DNA of 64,000 nt from the NCBI GenBank assembly GCA_017853205.1, contig JAFMKB010000003.1, positions 1 to 64,000 on the forward strand. The letters are read 5' to 3'. Position 1 is the first letter of the stretch; each line of letters starts with the position of its first letter. Source of the stretch: Gammaproteobacteria bacterium. GTDB lineage: Bacteria > Pseudomonadota > Gammaproteobacteria > Pseudomonadales > Pseudohongiellaceae. Positions 29,181-39,265 of the stretch are shown in pieces. The position numbers and the translations under genes are program-made. Below the pieces are notes generated by a model, which made no database searches, was not told the DNA's origin, and worked only from the letters and a program-made list of their open reading frames with translations.

Positions 29181-31079
29181 CTAGAAAGCGTCGGAATTCA
29201 ACTCGCGCTCAGGAATAAAGATATCACCTGTCTCCCTGAGGTTTGCAATAAAGGCCCTCAATTCGCTGCTGCCCAAGTCGCCGATCACGCTTTCACGCAT
29301 CGAACTCTTTTCTGTCTCTGCCAGCGACTCGAAGCTGCCTTCTGTAACCGATATTAGCTCAGCCAATACGAACGTTCCGTTGCCTAATGTAAGTTGTGAA
29401 CGTGTCACATCGCTCTCAGTTGGCGCAGGCAAAGCGAAAACCGCTTCTACAATTTCACGGTTTACAGTACTTTGGTTTCTCCTTACCGAGGTTTCTGAAC
29501 GCCACTGCAATTGGTTTTCTGTAAGGAATCCCTCGACATCACCGCCTATCTCCAGCAGCGTAGCTAAATCATCTCCAAGTGCAGCAACAGCATCGCGTTC
29601 CATTTGTGCACGCAGTTCTACAGCAATCTCAGGTTCGACAGCTTCTAAGGGGAGAACACCTTCAGGCGTTATTGAATTAATACGGAGTACTACAGCACGT
29701 TCATCGCCGATTTCGATGACGTCACTGTTATTTCCGTCCAACATGACGTCGCCTGAGAACGCAGCCTCAAGAACACGCGGATCAGAGAAGATTCCTCCAC
29801 CTCCGGCGCGATCAAAGTCACCGCTTGTTAAAATGCTAAGATTCAATTCGTCACTTATTCGCTGCAAATCCGAGGATTCGAAGGCTAAATTAGAGAGATC
29901 TGATAAGACGCTTGCGTATAGTTGCTCGACTTGTGCAGCTTTCAGATCGCGTTCTATGCGCCCCGAAACCTCTTCAAAAGACTGGAATACAGCCGAATTA
30001 TCTTCGGTAAGCTTAACGACATGCACTCCAAATTCGGTTTCAACTGGACCTACAGTCTCACCAACCTCAATACCTTCGAGCGCCTCCTCGATCTCAATCG
30101 GAAATGCGCTGCCGTCGCTAAAGCCTATGTCCCCGCCCTCTTCAGCCGATACCTGGTCGCTCGATAGCTCAAGCGCTAGCGCCTCAAAACTCTCGCCAGC
30201 ATCTAACCGCGCGATCGCAGCTGATGCTGCCTCACGTGCTTGATTAACGGAAAGTGATGGACCTGTCTCAAACAAAATGTGCGAGGCGCGCTTTTCAGCA
30301 GATCCTTCAAACGTCGACCGCTCAAGTTCGTACTGCGCAAGCACAGCTCCCTCTTCGAGCACTACTTCATCAGCAATATTTGTCTTATCGAGAACGACAT
30401 AGTCAACTATCACACTTTCGGGACGGACAAAACGCGCTTGATTAGCTTCATAATAGGTCGCAATTTGCTCATCTGTAATTGGCGTGCCTAAAGTACGCGT
30501 TCCTGGCGGGATCGTGATGTACCGAAAATCACGCGCTTGAGCGCTCAGCGCAGCTAGCGTCTGTAGCTCTGACTGAGTAGCGAACCCTGAGGAAGAGTAC
30601 GCATTGACGACTTGAGAGAGCAGCATCTGCCTGCTGAGTGCTTCTCGATAGGAAGTGACGGTAAAGCCCTGGCTATTCATTGTTCTCACTGCAAACTCCG
30701 GGTCGAAGCGCCCGCCTACCTGGAAGTTTGGATTCTCGATTATTGCCCGATCAATTCTCTCTGACGAAATACTTAAGGCTGCAGCCTGTGCCGATTGTCT
30801 TAGTAGAGTCTCCTCAACAATTTGGTTCATTGCGATTTGCTCTAGCAATGACTGCTCGATACCCTCGGCGTTTCCCCCTATAGAGTTTATAAGCTCTTGG
30901 ATGCCCTGCTGCAGTTGAAAATCGCTTATGTCCTCGCCATTCACTTCCGCGACGCCAGGAGCGCGAGTGAGACCACCAATAATAGACTCAGCACCGAAGA
31001 GAACGAAAATAGCGACGATCAGTCCTATGATGACTTTGGCGATGACACCTTGAGAATTGTCGCGAATGTCTTGCAGCAT
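29181..31079 (-). CDS. ppiD: periplasmic folding chaperone PpiD
   Basis: 632 residues. One N-terminal membrane anchor (VIIGLIVAIFVLFGAESI, residues 16-33), a SurA/PpiD-type chaperone region beginning VAEVNGEDISDFQLQQ, and a parvulin domain in the middle (ASHILFETG ... EEGGDIGFSDGSAF ... VETEFGVHVVKL). PpiD stands at the Sec translocon exit and helps outgoing proteins. The location next to hupB and lon is the standard gammaproteobacterial order. Confidence 0.95.
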   Translation of the reverse strand: MLQDIRDNSQGVIAKVIIGLIVAIFVLFGAESIIGGLTRAPGVAEVNGEDISDFQLQQGIQELINSIGGNAEGIEQSLLEQIAMNQIVEETLLRQSAQAAALSISSERIDRAIIENPNFQVGGRFDPEFAVRTMNSQGFTVTSYREALSRQMLLSQVVNAYSSSGFATQSELQTLAALSAQARDFRYITIPPGTRTLGTPITDEQIATYYEANQARFVRPESVIVDYVVLDKTNIADEVVLEEGAVLAQYELERSTFEGSAEKRASHILFETGPSLSVNQAREAASAAIARLDAGESFEALALELSSDQVSAEEGGDIGFSDGSAFPIEIEEALEGIEVGETVGPVETEFGVHVVKLTEDNSAVFQSFEEVSGRIERDLKAAQVEQLYASVLSDLSNLAFESSDLQRISDELNLSILTSGDFDRAGGGGIFSDPRVLEAAFSGDVMLDGNNSDVIEIGDERAVVLRINSITPEGVLPLEAVEPEIAVELRAQMERDAVAALGDDLATLLEIGGDVEGFLTENQLQWRSETSVRRNQSTVNREIVEAVFALPAPTESDVTRSQLTLGNGTFVLAELISVTEGSFESLAETEKSSMRESVIGDLGSSELRAFIANLRETGDIFIPERELNSDAF

Positions 31080-31160
31080 GGTAATTCCTATCCTGAATGA
31101 GTTTTGCTTATGTTACTTTAAATAGAGGGCTAGCCGAAGACAGATTTTAGCATCATACAA

Positions 31161-31195
31161 CGAAAAAAGGCGCATCAGTGATGCGCCTTTTTTCG
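31161..31195 (-). terminator. Rho-independent terminator after hupB
   Basis: Inverted repeat AAAAAAGGCGCAT / ATGCGCCTTTTTT with a 5-base loop, 33 bp beyond the hupB stop. A and T runs on both arms allow bidirectional use. It separates hupB from ppiD. Confidence 0.9.
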
Positions 31196-31227
31196 TGTAA
31201 AGTAGCCCTGAAGGCCACCTCATCTAT

Positions 31228-31503
31228 CTAAGAATTTACTGCGTCTTTTAAGGCTTTGCCAGCTTTGAAGCTTGGTACTCGCGCTGCCTTGATCTCAATC
31301 GCAGCACCAGTCTGTGGATTACGCCCGATACGCGCGGCACGATGCTTAGTTGCGAAAGAACCAAAACCAACCAAAACTACAGGGTCTTCTTTCTTCAGCG
31401 AATCTGTAATCGCATCGATCATTGCATCGATTGCACGCCCAGCAGCTGCCTTGGGTAAGTCTGCAGTTTCTGCTACTACATCTATTAGTTCTGATTTATT
31501 CAC
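31228..31503 (-). CDS. hupB: DNA-binding protein HU-beta
   Basis: 91 residues from a GTG start with AAGGGGA upstream. Typical [23 protein letters not shown] helical dimer base, [22 protein letters not shown] for the DNA-bending beta arm, and a final helix [15 protein letters not shown]. It bends and compacts DNA. Its own promoter lies about 200 bp upstream, with a lon terminator before that. Confidence 0.97.
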   Translation of the reverse strand: MNKSELIDVVAETADLPKAAAGRAIDAMIDAITDSLKKEDPVVLVGFGSFATKHRAARIGRNPQTGAAIEIKAARVPSFKAGKALKDAVNS

Positions 31504-31699
31504 GATATCCCCTTATATTCCAATTTTGGTAATTTGTATTATGTTTTTAATTCACGAATTGTCGGTAACCTATCAAAGAAATTACCGGAAACCACTGCGT
31601 AGTTCTTGGTGATGAACGAAACAATGCCATATTATCTGAATTGGCAAATAGTTACAGTAAAAATCATCGGATCGCCCTGAAAACCACGGATGCTGAGCC
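31504..31699 (-). other. long hupB leader region
   Basis: About 190 bases between the predicted hupB transcription start (near 31693) and its GTG. AT-rich, no credible frame. It may hold a second promoter (GATAAT at about 31632-31637 on the minus strand) or RNA structure; I cannot define either. Confidence 0.35.
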
Positions 31700-31729
31700 T
31701 TTATACCAAGCGCCCAAAACAAGTGTCAA
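31700..31729 (-). promoter_or_regulatory. sigma-70 promoter of hupB
   Basis: Consensus TTGACA (31729-31724), 18 bases, TATAAA (31705-31700) on the minus strand. It lies between the lon terminator and hupB. Confidence 0.75.
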
Positions 31730-31742
31730 CAAAAATCAGGGC

Positions 31743-31765
31743 AAAAAACAGCTGGCTTCAGTTGT
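31743..31765 (-). terminator. Rho-independent terminator after lon
   Basis: On the minus strand ACAACTG - AAGC - CAGCTGT followed by a run of T, 45 bp after the lon stop. One mismatch in the stem. Confidence 0.65.
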
Positions 31766-31810
31766 GTTTTTACGCGTTGCTAGCGACTTGACCGATATCG
31801 AGTTTTACCG

Positions 31811-34243
31811 CTAATGCCGCTCTAAATTACCTGCTTCGTTCGTCGAGACTTGCGTCTCAGCGCCCTTTGTAGAGGCTACAGCGTCAAGACTTAGCGGCGT
31901 TGGCTGATGCTGCAAAGCAATTTCTAAAACTTGATCAATCCAACGCACGGGGACTATTTCAAGATCAGCCTTAATATTATCTGGTATCTCAGCCAGATCG
32001 CGTTCATTCTCTGCAGGGATAAGCACTGTTTTTATATTTCCTCTGTGCGCCGCGAGAAGCTTCTCTTTTAGACCCCCTATTTTTAGAACCTGGCCACGGA
32101 GCGTAATTTCTCCGGTCATCGCGACATCTGCACGAACGGGAATATCCGTTAAAACAGACACGATTGCCGTACACATGCCAACTCCGGCACTTGGACCATC
32201 CTTCGGAGTAGCGCCTTCAGGGACATGTATGTGTAGATCGCGAGTTTCGTGGAAATTTGCAGGAAGACCAAGCGACGCGCTACGGCTTCGAACTACGGTT
32301 AAGGCGGCTTGAATTGATTCCTGCATCACATCGCCAAGCGAGCCAGTTTTAATCGTTTTACCCTTGCCTTCTACGGCGATCGCTTCGATTGTAAGAAGCT
32401 CCCCGCCGACCTGAGTCCATGCAAGCCCGTTTACCTGGCCTATGTGGTTCTCCTCTTCGGCTTTGCCATAGTCATACTTTCTCACGCCCGAGTAGTTTTC
32501 AAGATTATCAGCATCGAGTTGAATTTTTGCGTGCTTACCCTTGAGTGAATTACTCTTCACAACCTTTCGACATATCTTCGCAACTTCTCGTTCGAGACCA
32601 CGAACACCGGCCTCTCGTGTATAGTAGCGGATGATATCTCTAATAGACTGTTCTCCAATTTCGAGCTCTTCCTCTTTAACGCCATTGTTTCTTCTTTGCT
32701 TCGGCACCAAGTAACGCTCAGCTATATTGAGCTTCTCTTCTTCGGTATAGCCGGGAATTCGAATCACTTCCATTCTATCCAAAAGTGCTTCTGGAATATT
32801 CATACTGTTTGAGGTGCACACGAACATGACTTCAGAAAGATCGTAATCCACCTCTAAATAATGGTCATTAAAGCTGCCATTTTGCTCTGGGTCGAGCACT
32901 TCGAGGAGCGCGGATGCTGGGTCGCCGCGATTATCCATTCCCATCTTGTCTATTTCATCAAGCAAGAAAAGTGGATTTTTTACACCTACTTTAGACAGCT
33001 TTTGCATTAACTTGCCTGGCAAAGACCCTATGTAAGTTCGACGGTGCCCTCTGATTTCAGCCTCATCTCGTACACCGCCGAGGGCCATCCGCACGAATTT
33101 GCGGTTCGTAGCTCTTGCTATAGACTCACCAAGTGATGTCTTACCCACACCAGGCGGTCCTACGAGACAAAGTATAGGCGCCTTCAATTTTTTAACGCGC
33201 TTTTGAACAGCCAGATACTCTAAAATGCGCTCTTTTACCTCTTTGAGTCCGTAATGATCGTCCTCGAGAATCTGCTCAGCTTTATCCAACTCTAATCTAA
33301 CTTTACTGCGCTTCTTCCATGGGACATTGATCATCCAGTCTAAGTAGGTGCGAACGACCGACGCTTCGGACGACATCGGTGACATCTGCTTAAGCTTGTT
33401 CAACTCCGAAACTGCTTTGTCTCTCGCCTCTTTTGGCATTCCCGCATCATCAATTTTCTGCTTTAACTCTTCAGCCTCATTCGGAATGTCCTCGAGCTCA
33501 CCCATTTCCTTTTGGATAGCTTTCATCTGCTCATTGAGATAGTACTCTCGCTGGCTTTTCTCCATCTGCTTCTTCACACGTCCGCGGATTCGTTTTTCCA
33601 CGGCGAAGAGATCTATCTCGCTTTCAATAAGCGCCATAAGGTGTTCGATGCGCGCTTGGAGCCCTGACAGTTCAAGTAGATTTTGTTTCTCTTCGAGCTG
33701 AAGTGACATATGCGAGGCGATGGTATCTACCTGCCTGCCCGCCTCGTCGATACTTGAAATAGAACTCATCACCTCTGGAGGAATTTTCTTGCTTAGCTGA
33801 ACGTAGTGATCAAACTGCGCAAGCAGGCTCCGAATTAGGGCATCGGTCTCTTTAGCGGAGGGTTCTTCACCTGAAAGGACGCTAACGTTAGCAGTTACGT
33901 AGTCTTGTTCGTAATTTACCGATTTTATTTTGGCACGATCAAGACCTTCAACTAACACTTTCACTGTTCCATCTGGCAAGCGTATTAGCTGCAGTATCGT
34001 TGCGACCGTGCCTATTTGGTAGAGATCAGATGCACTGGGATCATCGTCGGCAGCGCTTTTTTGCGCAACCAATAATACTTTTTTATCCGAAGCCATCGCC
34101 GTTTCAAGCGCCTTAATCGATTTAGGTCGGCCTACAAAAAGAGGCTGCACGATCTGGGGGTAAACGACTACATCCCTTAGGGGTAAAAGAGGGACGGATT
34201 GGGTTGGAATAGATGGCTTAACTGGCTCTTCGTTAATACTCAT
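31811..34243 (-). CDS. lon: ATP-dependent protease Lon
   Basis: 810 residues. N-terminal LON substrate domain ([23 protein letters not shown]), AAA+ module with Walker [12 protein letters not shown] and Walker [10 protein letters not shown], and a protease domain with the Ser of DGPSAGVGM and the Lys of [14 protein letters not shown] (Ser-Lys dyad). It degrades misfolded and regulatory proteins. The charged C-terminal tail is a little longer than in E. coli. A heat-shock type promoter lies upstream, after clpX. Confidence 0.98.
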   Translation of the reverse strand: MSINEEPVKPSIPTQSVPLLPLRDVVVYPQIVQPLFVGRPKSIKALETAMASDKKVLLVAQKSAADDDPSASDLYQIGTVATILQLIRLPDGTVKVLVEGLDRAKIKSVNYEQDYVTANVSVLSGEEPSAKETDALIRSLLAQFDHYVQLSKKIPPEVMSSISSIDEAGRQVDTIASHMSLQLEEKQNLLELSGLQARIEHLMALIESEIDLFAVEKRIRGRVKKQMEKSQREYYLNEQMKAIQKEMGELEDIPNEAEELKQKIDDAGMPKEARDKAVSELNKLKQMSPMSSEASVVRTYLDWMINVPWKKRSKVRLELDKAEQILEDDHYGLKEVKERILEYLAVQKRVKKLKAPILCLVGPPGVGKTSLGESIARATNRKFVRMALGGVRDEAEIRGHRRTYIGSLPGKLMQKLSKVGVKNPLFLLDEIDKMGMDNRGDPASALLEVLDPEQNGSFNDHYLEVDYDLSEVMFVCTSNSMNIPEALLDRMEVIRIPGYTEEEKLNIAERYLVPKQRRNNGVKEEELEIGEQSIRDIIRYYTREAGVRGLEREVAKICRKVVKSNSLKGKHAKIQLDADNLENYSGVRKYDYGKAEEENHIGQVNGLAWTQVGGELLTIEAIAVEGKGKTIKTGSLGDVMQESIQAALTVVRSRSASLGLPANFHETRDLHIHVPEGATPKDGPSAGVGMCTAIVSVLTDIPVRADVAMTGEITLRGQVLKIGGLKEKLLAAHRGNIKTVLIPAENERDLAEIPDNIKADLEIVPVRWIDQVLEIALQHQPTPLSLDAVASTKGAETQVSTNEAGNLERH

Positions 34244-34304
34244 GGGCTACCTTTGAGAGCGGCGACCCCTGAGAGCCAGCCTTATGATTAGTGAGACACT
34301 CAAG

Positions 34305-34333
34305 TAATGGTGATGCTAAGTTAAAAATTCAAG
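34305..34333 (-). promoter_or_regulatory. candidate sigma-32 (heat shock) promoter of lon
   Basis: Minus strand CTTGAA (34333-34328), 15 bases, CACCATTA (34312-34305). The E. coli sigma-32 consensus is CTTGAA with 13-17 bases to CCCCATnT. The position fits the known heat induction of lon; it starts within a few bases of the clpX stop. Confidence 0.6.
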
Positions 34334-34337
34334 CCTG

Positions 34338-35627
34338 TTAGTCTTCTGCGGCAGCCTTATTTTGACCGGTGTCGGCGTTTTCAAACATAAGAAGAGGCTC
34401 TGATTCACCTTCGATAACAGCCGCGTCAATCACTACTTTACTTACCTTTTCAAGCGAAGGAATCTTATACATGCTGTCGAGGAGCACAGACTCCATAATC
34501 GAGCGCAAGCCTCGAGCTCCGGTTCTTCGCTCTTTTGCTTTCTTAGCGATAGCGCGTAACGCGTCATCTCGGAACTGTATTTCTACATCTTCCATTTCGA
34601 AAAGCTTCATGTACTGTTTAGTCAGCGAGTTTTTCGGCTCTTTGAGAATTCGTACCAAAGCATCAAGATCGAGCTCTTCAAGCGTTGCAATCATCGGAAG
34701 TCGCCCGACAAATTCAGGTATCAAGCCGTATTTGACTAGATCCTCAGGTTCTACGCTGCGTAGCGCTTCCCCGACCTTATCTTCTGTTTCTTTGGACCGA
34801 ACCTCCGCAGAAAAGCCAATGCCACTTTTATGTGATCGGTCGAGAATGATGCGATCCAAACCAGCGAACGCACCACCGCAGATGAATAATATATTCGAAG
34901 TGTCCACCTGCAAGAACTCTTGCTGGGGGTGCTTACGCCCACCTTGCGGCGGGACCGACGCAACCGTGCCTTCGATAAGCTTTAAGAGCGCCTGCTGTAC
35001 GCCCTCGCCCGATACGTCGCGCGTGATGGAGGGGTTGTCGGATTTGCGTGAGATTTTATCGATTTCGTCGATGTACACGATACCAATCTGCGCTTTATCG
35101 ACATCATAGTCACATTTTTGCAGCAACTTCTGAATGATATTCTCTACGTCCTCACCAACGTACCCGGCTTCGGTGAGCGTGGTCGCATCTGCGATCGTAA
35201 ACGGCACGTCTAGCATCCGAGCTAAGGTCTCTGCAAGAAGCGTCTTACCAGTGCCAGTCGGGCCAACCATCAAAATATTGCTTTTGCCAAGCTCTACGTC
35301 GCTTTTGCCACTCTCGTAATTGAGGCGCTTGTAATGGTTATAGACGGCTACAGCAAGAACCTTCTTAGCGGCGTCCTGACCGATAACATACTCGTCGAGG
35401 GTCTCTTTTATTTCCTTAGGAACAGGCAATTTGCTCACTTTAGAGTCTGATTCGCGCTCCTGAACCTCTTCCTTGATGATATCGTTGCACAGCTCAACGC
35501 ATTCATCGCAGACGAACACTGAAGGCCCAGCTATCAGCTTCTTTACTTCCTGCTGGCTCTTAGCGCAGAAAGAGCAATAGAGAAGCTTGCCACTATCGTC
35601 TGGCTTGTTAAATTCGTCATCTGACAT
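34338..35627 (-). CDS. clpX: ClpX, ATPase subunit of ClpXP
   Basis: 429 residues. N-terminal zinc-binding domain with two CxxC pairs (YCSFC ... CDECV), Walker A GPTGTGKT, Walker [10 protein letters not shown], and the IGF-type loop for ClpP docking in the SGIGFSAE region. It unfolds tagged substrates and feeds them to ClpP, encoded 35 bp upstream. Standard clpP-clpX-lon order. Confidence 0.98.
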   Translation of the reverse strand: MSDDEFNKPDDSGKLLYCSFCAKSQQEVKKLIAGPSVFVCDECVELCNDIIKEEVQERESDSKVSKLPVPKEIKETLDEYVIGQDAAKKVLAVAVYNHYKRLNYESGKSDVELGKSNILMVGPTGTGKTLLAETLARMLDVPFTIADATTLTEAGYVGEDVENIIQKLLQKCDYDVDKAQIGIVYIDEIDKISRKSDNPSITRDVSGEGVQQALLKLIEGTVASVPPQGGRKHPQQEFLQVDTSNILFICGGAFAGLDRIILDRSHKSGIGFSAEVRSKETEDKVGEALRSVEPEDLVKYGLIPEFVGRLPMIATLEELDLDALVRILKEPKNSLTKQYMKLFEMEDVEIQFRDDALRAIAKKAKERRTGARGLRSIMESVLLDSMYKIPSLEKVSKVVIDAAVIEGESEPLLMFENADTGQNKAAAED

Positions 35628-35662
35628 AGGAAATGCTCAACTTTGCAATCATGACGCCTACG

Positions 35663-36298
35663 TTAAACGTCGGCTACTGTCTTTTTATCTTCGCGTCTTC
35701 CGATAACTTTATCTACGAGACCATATTCACACGCTTCATCGGCACTCATAAAGTTATCACGCTCAGTATCTCTTGCGATCCTTTCTTCATCTTGGCCGGT
35801 GTGTTCTGCCATAAGCACATTAAGTCTTTTACGTATCTTTATGATTTCATTAGCTTGAATCTCAATATCCGACGCTTGGCCCTGTGCTCCACCACTGGGC
35901 TGATGAATCATCATACGCGAGTGAGGTAGCGCTAGCCGCTTTCCTTTCGCGCCGCCGGCGAGAAGCATAGCACCCATACTTGCGGCTTGACCGATACACA
36001 TTGTGCTCACGTCAGGCTTAATAAACTGCATGGTGTCGTAAATTGAAAGACCGGCGGTAACCGAACCACCAGGCGAATTGATATAGAGGTGTATGTCTTT
36101 ATCCGGATTCTCAGACTCAAGAAAGAGCAACTGAGCCACCACCAAATTCGCCATATGATCCTCGACTTGTCCTGTCAAGAATATCACTCTGTCTTTCAAA
36201 AGACGCGAGTAGATGTCGTATGAACGCTCACCGCGCGCAGTCTGCTCGACTACCATCGGAACTAACGCGGCTGAGGGTTGTTCGAAACTGTAGGGCAT
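35663..36298 (-). CDS. clpP: ClpP proteolytic subunit
   Basis: 211 residues from the ATG at 36298, with AAGGA seven bases upstream; a 17-codon-longer frame has an atypical N-terminus. Serine nucleophile in [15 protein letters not shown], histidine in [17 protein letters not shown], aspartate in [12 protein letters not shown]. It forms the tetradecameric protease with ClpX (and ClpA elsewhere). About 65 bp after tig and likely co-transcribed. Confidence 0.98.
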   Translation of the reverse strand: MPYSFEQPSAALVPMVVEQTARGERSYDIYSRLLKDRVIFLTGQVEDHMANLVVAQLLFLESENPDKDIHLYINSPGGSVTAGLSIYDTMQFIKPDVSTMCIGQAASMGAMLLAGGAKGKRLALPHSRMMIHQPSGGAQGQASDIEIQANEIIKIRKRLNVLMAEHTGQDEERIARDTERDNFMSADEACEYGLVDKVIGRREDKKTVADV

Positions 36299-36364
36299 GT
36301 TGTCGTCCTTCGAATCTTTAAAGCAGGTCGCAACGCGATACGCGACCACCTATGTCCACAGATA

Positions 36365-37693
36365 TTACTCCGCGTCGGTGTTTTCAGACTGCCTAGGCTC
36401 AGGTTTTATAACCTCCTGATAGGAAACAGTCTTATCATCGACCTTAGCTGCTTCGAGAATGAAGTCGAATACCTGATCCTCAACCACTGAACTCTCAATT
36501 GCCGCTAGCTGCTCTTGGTTACCGTAATACCAATTGATGACCTCTTCGGGGGACTCATAAGTCGCCGCGAGCTCTTCAATGGTTGCTCGAACTTTCACAG
36601 GGTCGGCCTTTAGGTTTTGCGTTTGCATTACCTCACCCAATACGAGACCAAGCTTGACTCTTCGTGCAGCCTGCTCCGAAAAGAGCTCATCGGGGAGCAT
36701 GCTCGCATCAAGGTTAGCGCCTCCGCCCATTTGTTGCAGCGCCTGTGTTTTGAGCTGCTGTATTTCGGCAGTGACAAGCGCCGCGGGAACGTCTAACTCG
36801 ACAATCTCAATCAGCTTGTCCATAACCTGCGCTTTCAGCTTATTGCGGCTTGCCGCTTTGAGCTCACGCGTCATGTTATTTGCAACCTCTTCGCGAAACG
36901 CGACGTCGCCCCCCTCTTCGATACCGAAGCTCTTAAAAAATTCTTCATCTACTGCGGGCAGCACTTGTTCGCTAACGCTATTGAGCACCATCTCAAACTC
37001 AACCGCTTTGCCGGCTAGATCAGCGTTGTGGTATTCCTCGGGGAAATTGAGGGCCAAAGTAAATGCATCGCCTGCAGACTTGCCTATTATTCCGGCCTCG
37101 AAGCCCGGAATCATCCGCTCGGAGCCAAGAACCAGGTCGGTTCCAGTCGCTTTACCACCCTGAAACTCTTCTCCATCCAGTTTGCCGTTGTAATCGATAT
37201 TAACGCGATCGGAATCGGCTGCCGCACGTTCTACAATTTCCCATGTCTGACGCTGCTTACGCAGAGTTTCGATCATTTCATCGATATCGCTCTCGCCGAT
37301 GTCAGCACCTAATCGAGTAACTTTAAGCGCGCTGAAATCAGGAAGAGTTACCTCGGGATACACCTCAAACGTAGCTGTAAACGTGAGGTCTGCACCCTCT
37401 TCTAAATTAACAGGCACAATCGTCGGTTGTCCCGCAGGCTTCACCGCTTCTTGAGTAAGCGCATCGAAATAGGACTGATTGATCATCTCACCCACGACGT
37501 CTTGGCGAACACTCTTACCGAACCGACTCTTTATGACCTTAAAAGGCACTTTGCCTTTACGAAAGCCTTTTAGGTTAACCGACCCTGCAGCCTCCTGAAG
37601 GCGGGCATTGACGGCCGTTTCAACCCTTTCGCTTGGCACAGCGATAGTCATTTTCCTTTCAAGACCTTGGGTTGTTTCTAGAGAAACCTGCAT
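36365..37693 (-). CDS. tig: trigger factor (ribosome-associated chaperone)
   Basis: 442 residues from the ATG at 37693, preceded by AAGAGGT at six bases. The ribosome-docking signature is in GFRKGKVPFKVIKSRFG near residue 50; the FKBP-type PPIase domain starts DRVNIDYNGKLDGEEFQGG; the C-terminal helical chaperone domain follows. It folds nascent chains. First gene of the tig-clpP-clpX-lon block. Confidence 0.97.
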   Translation of the reverse strand: MQVSLETTQGLERKMTIAVPSERVETAVNARLQEAAGSVNLKGFRKGKVPFKVIKSRFGKSVRQDVVGEMINQSYFDALTQEAVKPAGQPTIVPVNLEEGADLTFTATFEVYPEVTLPDFSALKVTRLGADIGESDIDEMIETLRKQRQTWEIVERAAADSDRVNIDYNGKLDGEEFQGGKATGTDLVLGSERMIPGFEAGIIGKSAGDAFTLALNFPEEYHNADLAGKAVEFEMVLNSVSEQVLPAVDEEFFKSFGIEEGGDVAFREEVANNMTRELKAASRNKLKAQVMDKLIEIVELDVPAALVTAEIQQLKTQALQQMGGGANLDASMLPDELFSEQAARRVKLGLVLGEVMQTQNLKADPVKVRATIEELAATYESPEEVINWYYGNQEQLAAIESSVVEDQVFDFILEAAKVDDKTVSYQEVIKPEPRQSENTDAE

Positions 37694-38005
37694 TGATAAA
37701 CCTCTTCCGAACAAGGGCTGTATGAGCGCCCTCGCGATTAATGAATTTGGTGGTGTGGACTGTCTTATTTACATTTTTAAAGCAGGATCATTGCCCCACA
37801 AAGCACGCGATTTTCCCACAGCGGCAAGGCTTATTCAATCACAGTCTGAAGAAGGGCTGGTCGAGTTATAAAACGGGGTTGCTATCGTCGCTAAGGAGTC
37901 AGACAATCGGGATTTGAATAGAATCGAACACACGCAGGAACCTACGAACTTCGCGACCTATACTTCGCGACCAACACAATGAATAAAAAACAAGGAGGTG
38001 AAGAC

Positions 38006-38221
38006 ATGGGCGCTTCAGCAGTAGGGGAAGGGAAGCACAGAATTCAAGGCCCAGAGGGTATTAACACAGCCGAGAGTGAGATTTTTGAGGACGACAAACT
38101 TTGGTACTTCCATAACTCTCACGGTGAAAAGATCGGTCCATTTCGCTACGCTAGCGAAGCGAGGTCCAACCTCGAGTCCCTGATGGCGAGTCTAGAGGCG
38201 AGATTGAAATCGGAAGAATGA
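38006..38221 (+). CDS. small DUF6316-like protein
   Basis: 71 residues from the ATG at 38006, which is preceded by AAGGAGGTG, a near-complete match to the 16S rRNA anti-SD, at five bases. An in-frame ATG nine codons earlier has no such site. The segment KLWYFHNSHGEKIGPFRYASEARSNLESLM follows the W-[FY]-F-x-x-R/S-x-G-x-x-x-GPF pattern with an aromatic core that I associate with DUF6316; that assignment is tentative. Function unknown. The unusually strong ribosome site suggests abundant synthesis. Confidence 0.68.
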   Translation: MGASAVGEGKHRIQGPEGINTAESEIFEDDKLWYFHNSHGEKIGPFRYASEARSNLESLMASLEARLKSEE

Positions 38222-38251
38222 GGAGAGTGCTGCACTGCTTGACACCATCCG

Positions 38252-39214
38252 CTAGGCGGCAGCAGCTATCGGTGATTGAATTCGTAGTTTAGTCAGGTCA
38301 CCTAAAATTTGGGCAGAATGCTCTAAAAAGAAAAAATAACCACCTTGGCGAAAAACAGCGCGAGCTCGCCCTTTAGGCAGCTCTGCTGCAAGCAAGGACG
38401 CTGAGCGACCATACCGACAGCTTTCGTCTCGACCTTGCCAAAATTCTACAGCGAGGGACAGGTTAGCTAGCTGATAATCGAACGGCGCAAAGCCTATCGA
38501 CTCATCCTGAGCCACTCCTCGCGGCCCTTGAACTAAAGCCTCCCGTCTGTCGCTAAGAATAATGCGCCTGAGCTCGCTGCTATTTAAGGCCCGCTGATCG
38601 AAACTACAAAGCTCGCTGCGGAGAGTTTCGATATAGCCAACTTGTGATTTTCGATCAAAACGCTCTCGCAGCGACCATCCATGGCGGACAAGTGATGCGA
38701 ACCCCCTATGCATTAGAGCCTTGATGTGCCCTGTTTTACGGGCGGTTAAAAGGGGTCCGCAGGGAATCGCGCCGAGACTACTCTGACCGCTGATTCTTGA
38801 AGGGGCAAGCTGAGCAAGCGCAAGAGCATAGACCGCGCCATGCCCTAAGGTGAGTGTCGAGACCTTGTTTAATTTAAGATGATCAAGCAGTTCAACAAGA
38901 TCGCGCGCAAACGGCTCAGGGGTCGAACTAAAATAAAATTCGCTCCTGCCAATACCGGGTCTATCAACCGCAATTAATCGAATTCCAGCTCGTTGCGCAT
39001 GCTGATGGAACAACTTGGCTTCCAACCGCGAGCTTCCACTCGAGTGAAAAAACAGGACAGGAAGCCCATCTACTTTGCCAAATTCGCTCCAGGCGAGCAG
39101 CCTAGCAGAGGTCAGGCGCAGAGTGGAAAAGTCTTGTGAGCCACCTTTTTGCTCGAGATCTTCGGGGGTCGCAAGAGCCGTGAGATCAGTATATTGCGCA
39201 TTTCTGCCTCCCAT
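38252..39214 (-). CDS. alpha/beta-hydrolase-fold protein, catalytic residues apparently lost
   Basis: 320 residues. The fold is clear: LPVLFFHSSGSSR (oxyanion loop region), IRLIAVDRPGIGRSEF, then the nucleophile-elbow region LTLGHGAVYALALAQLAPSRI. Where active members have G-H-S-x-G-G, this protein has Gly124-His125-Gly126-Ala127 and is two residues shorter, so the serine is missing. The C-terminal GGYFFFLEHS has Tyr293 where G-x-H-F-x-x-x-E carries the catalytic His. The acid may remain in WQGRDES (Asp263). A non-enzymatic role is therefore possible. A run of ten G lies just before its ATG. Divergent from the DUF6502 gene. Confidence 0.82.
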   Translation of the reverse strand: MGGRNAQYTDLTALATPEDLEQKGGSQDFSTLRLTSARLLAWSEFGKVDGLPVLFFHSSGSSRLEAKLFHQHAQRAGIRLIAVDRPGIGRSEFYFSSTPEPFARDLVELLDHLKLNKVSTLTLGHGAVYALALAQLAPSRISGQSSLGAIPCGPLLTARKTGHIKALMHRGFASLVRHGWSLRERFDRKSQVGYIETLRSELCSFDQRALNSSELRRIILSDRREALVQGPRGVAQDESIGFAPFDYQLANLSLAVEFWQGRDESCRYGRSASLLAAELPKGRARAVFRQGGYFFFLEHSAQILGDLTKLRIQSPIAAAA

Positions 39215-39219
39215 CCGAA

Positions 39220-39229
39220 CCCCCCCCCC
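39220..39229 (-). repeat. 10-bp poly-G tract before the start codon
   Basis: Ten consecutive C on the plus strand (G on the coding strand), ending five bases before the ATG at 39214. It occupies the ribosome binding position, so a change in its length would alter spacing and translation of the hydrolase-fold gene. Confidence 0.85.
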
Positions 39230-39265
39230 AATTGCAACGGCTAAGCTATTTCAAAAAAACGTGCG

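Noticed and set aside
29380-30243. 287-residue plus-strand frame opposite ppiD
   Set aside because: Ser/Pro-rich shadow of a well-supported gene on the other strand; similar long shadows occur opposite clpX, tig and zipA.
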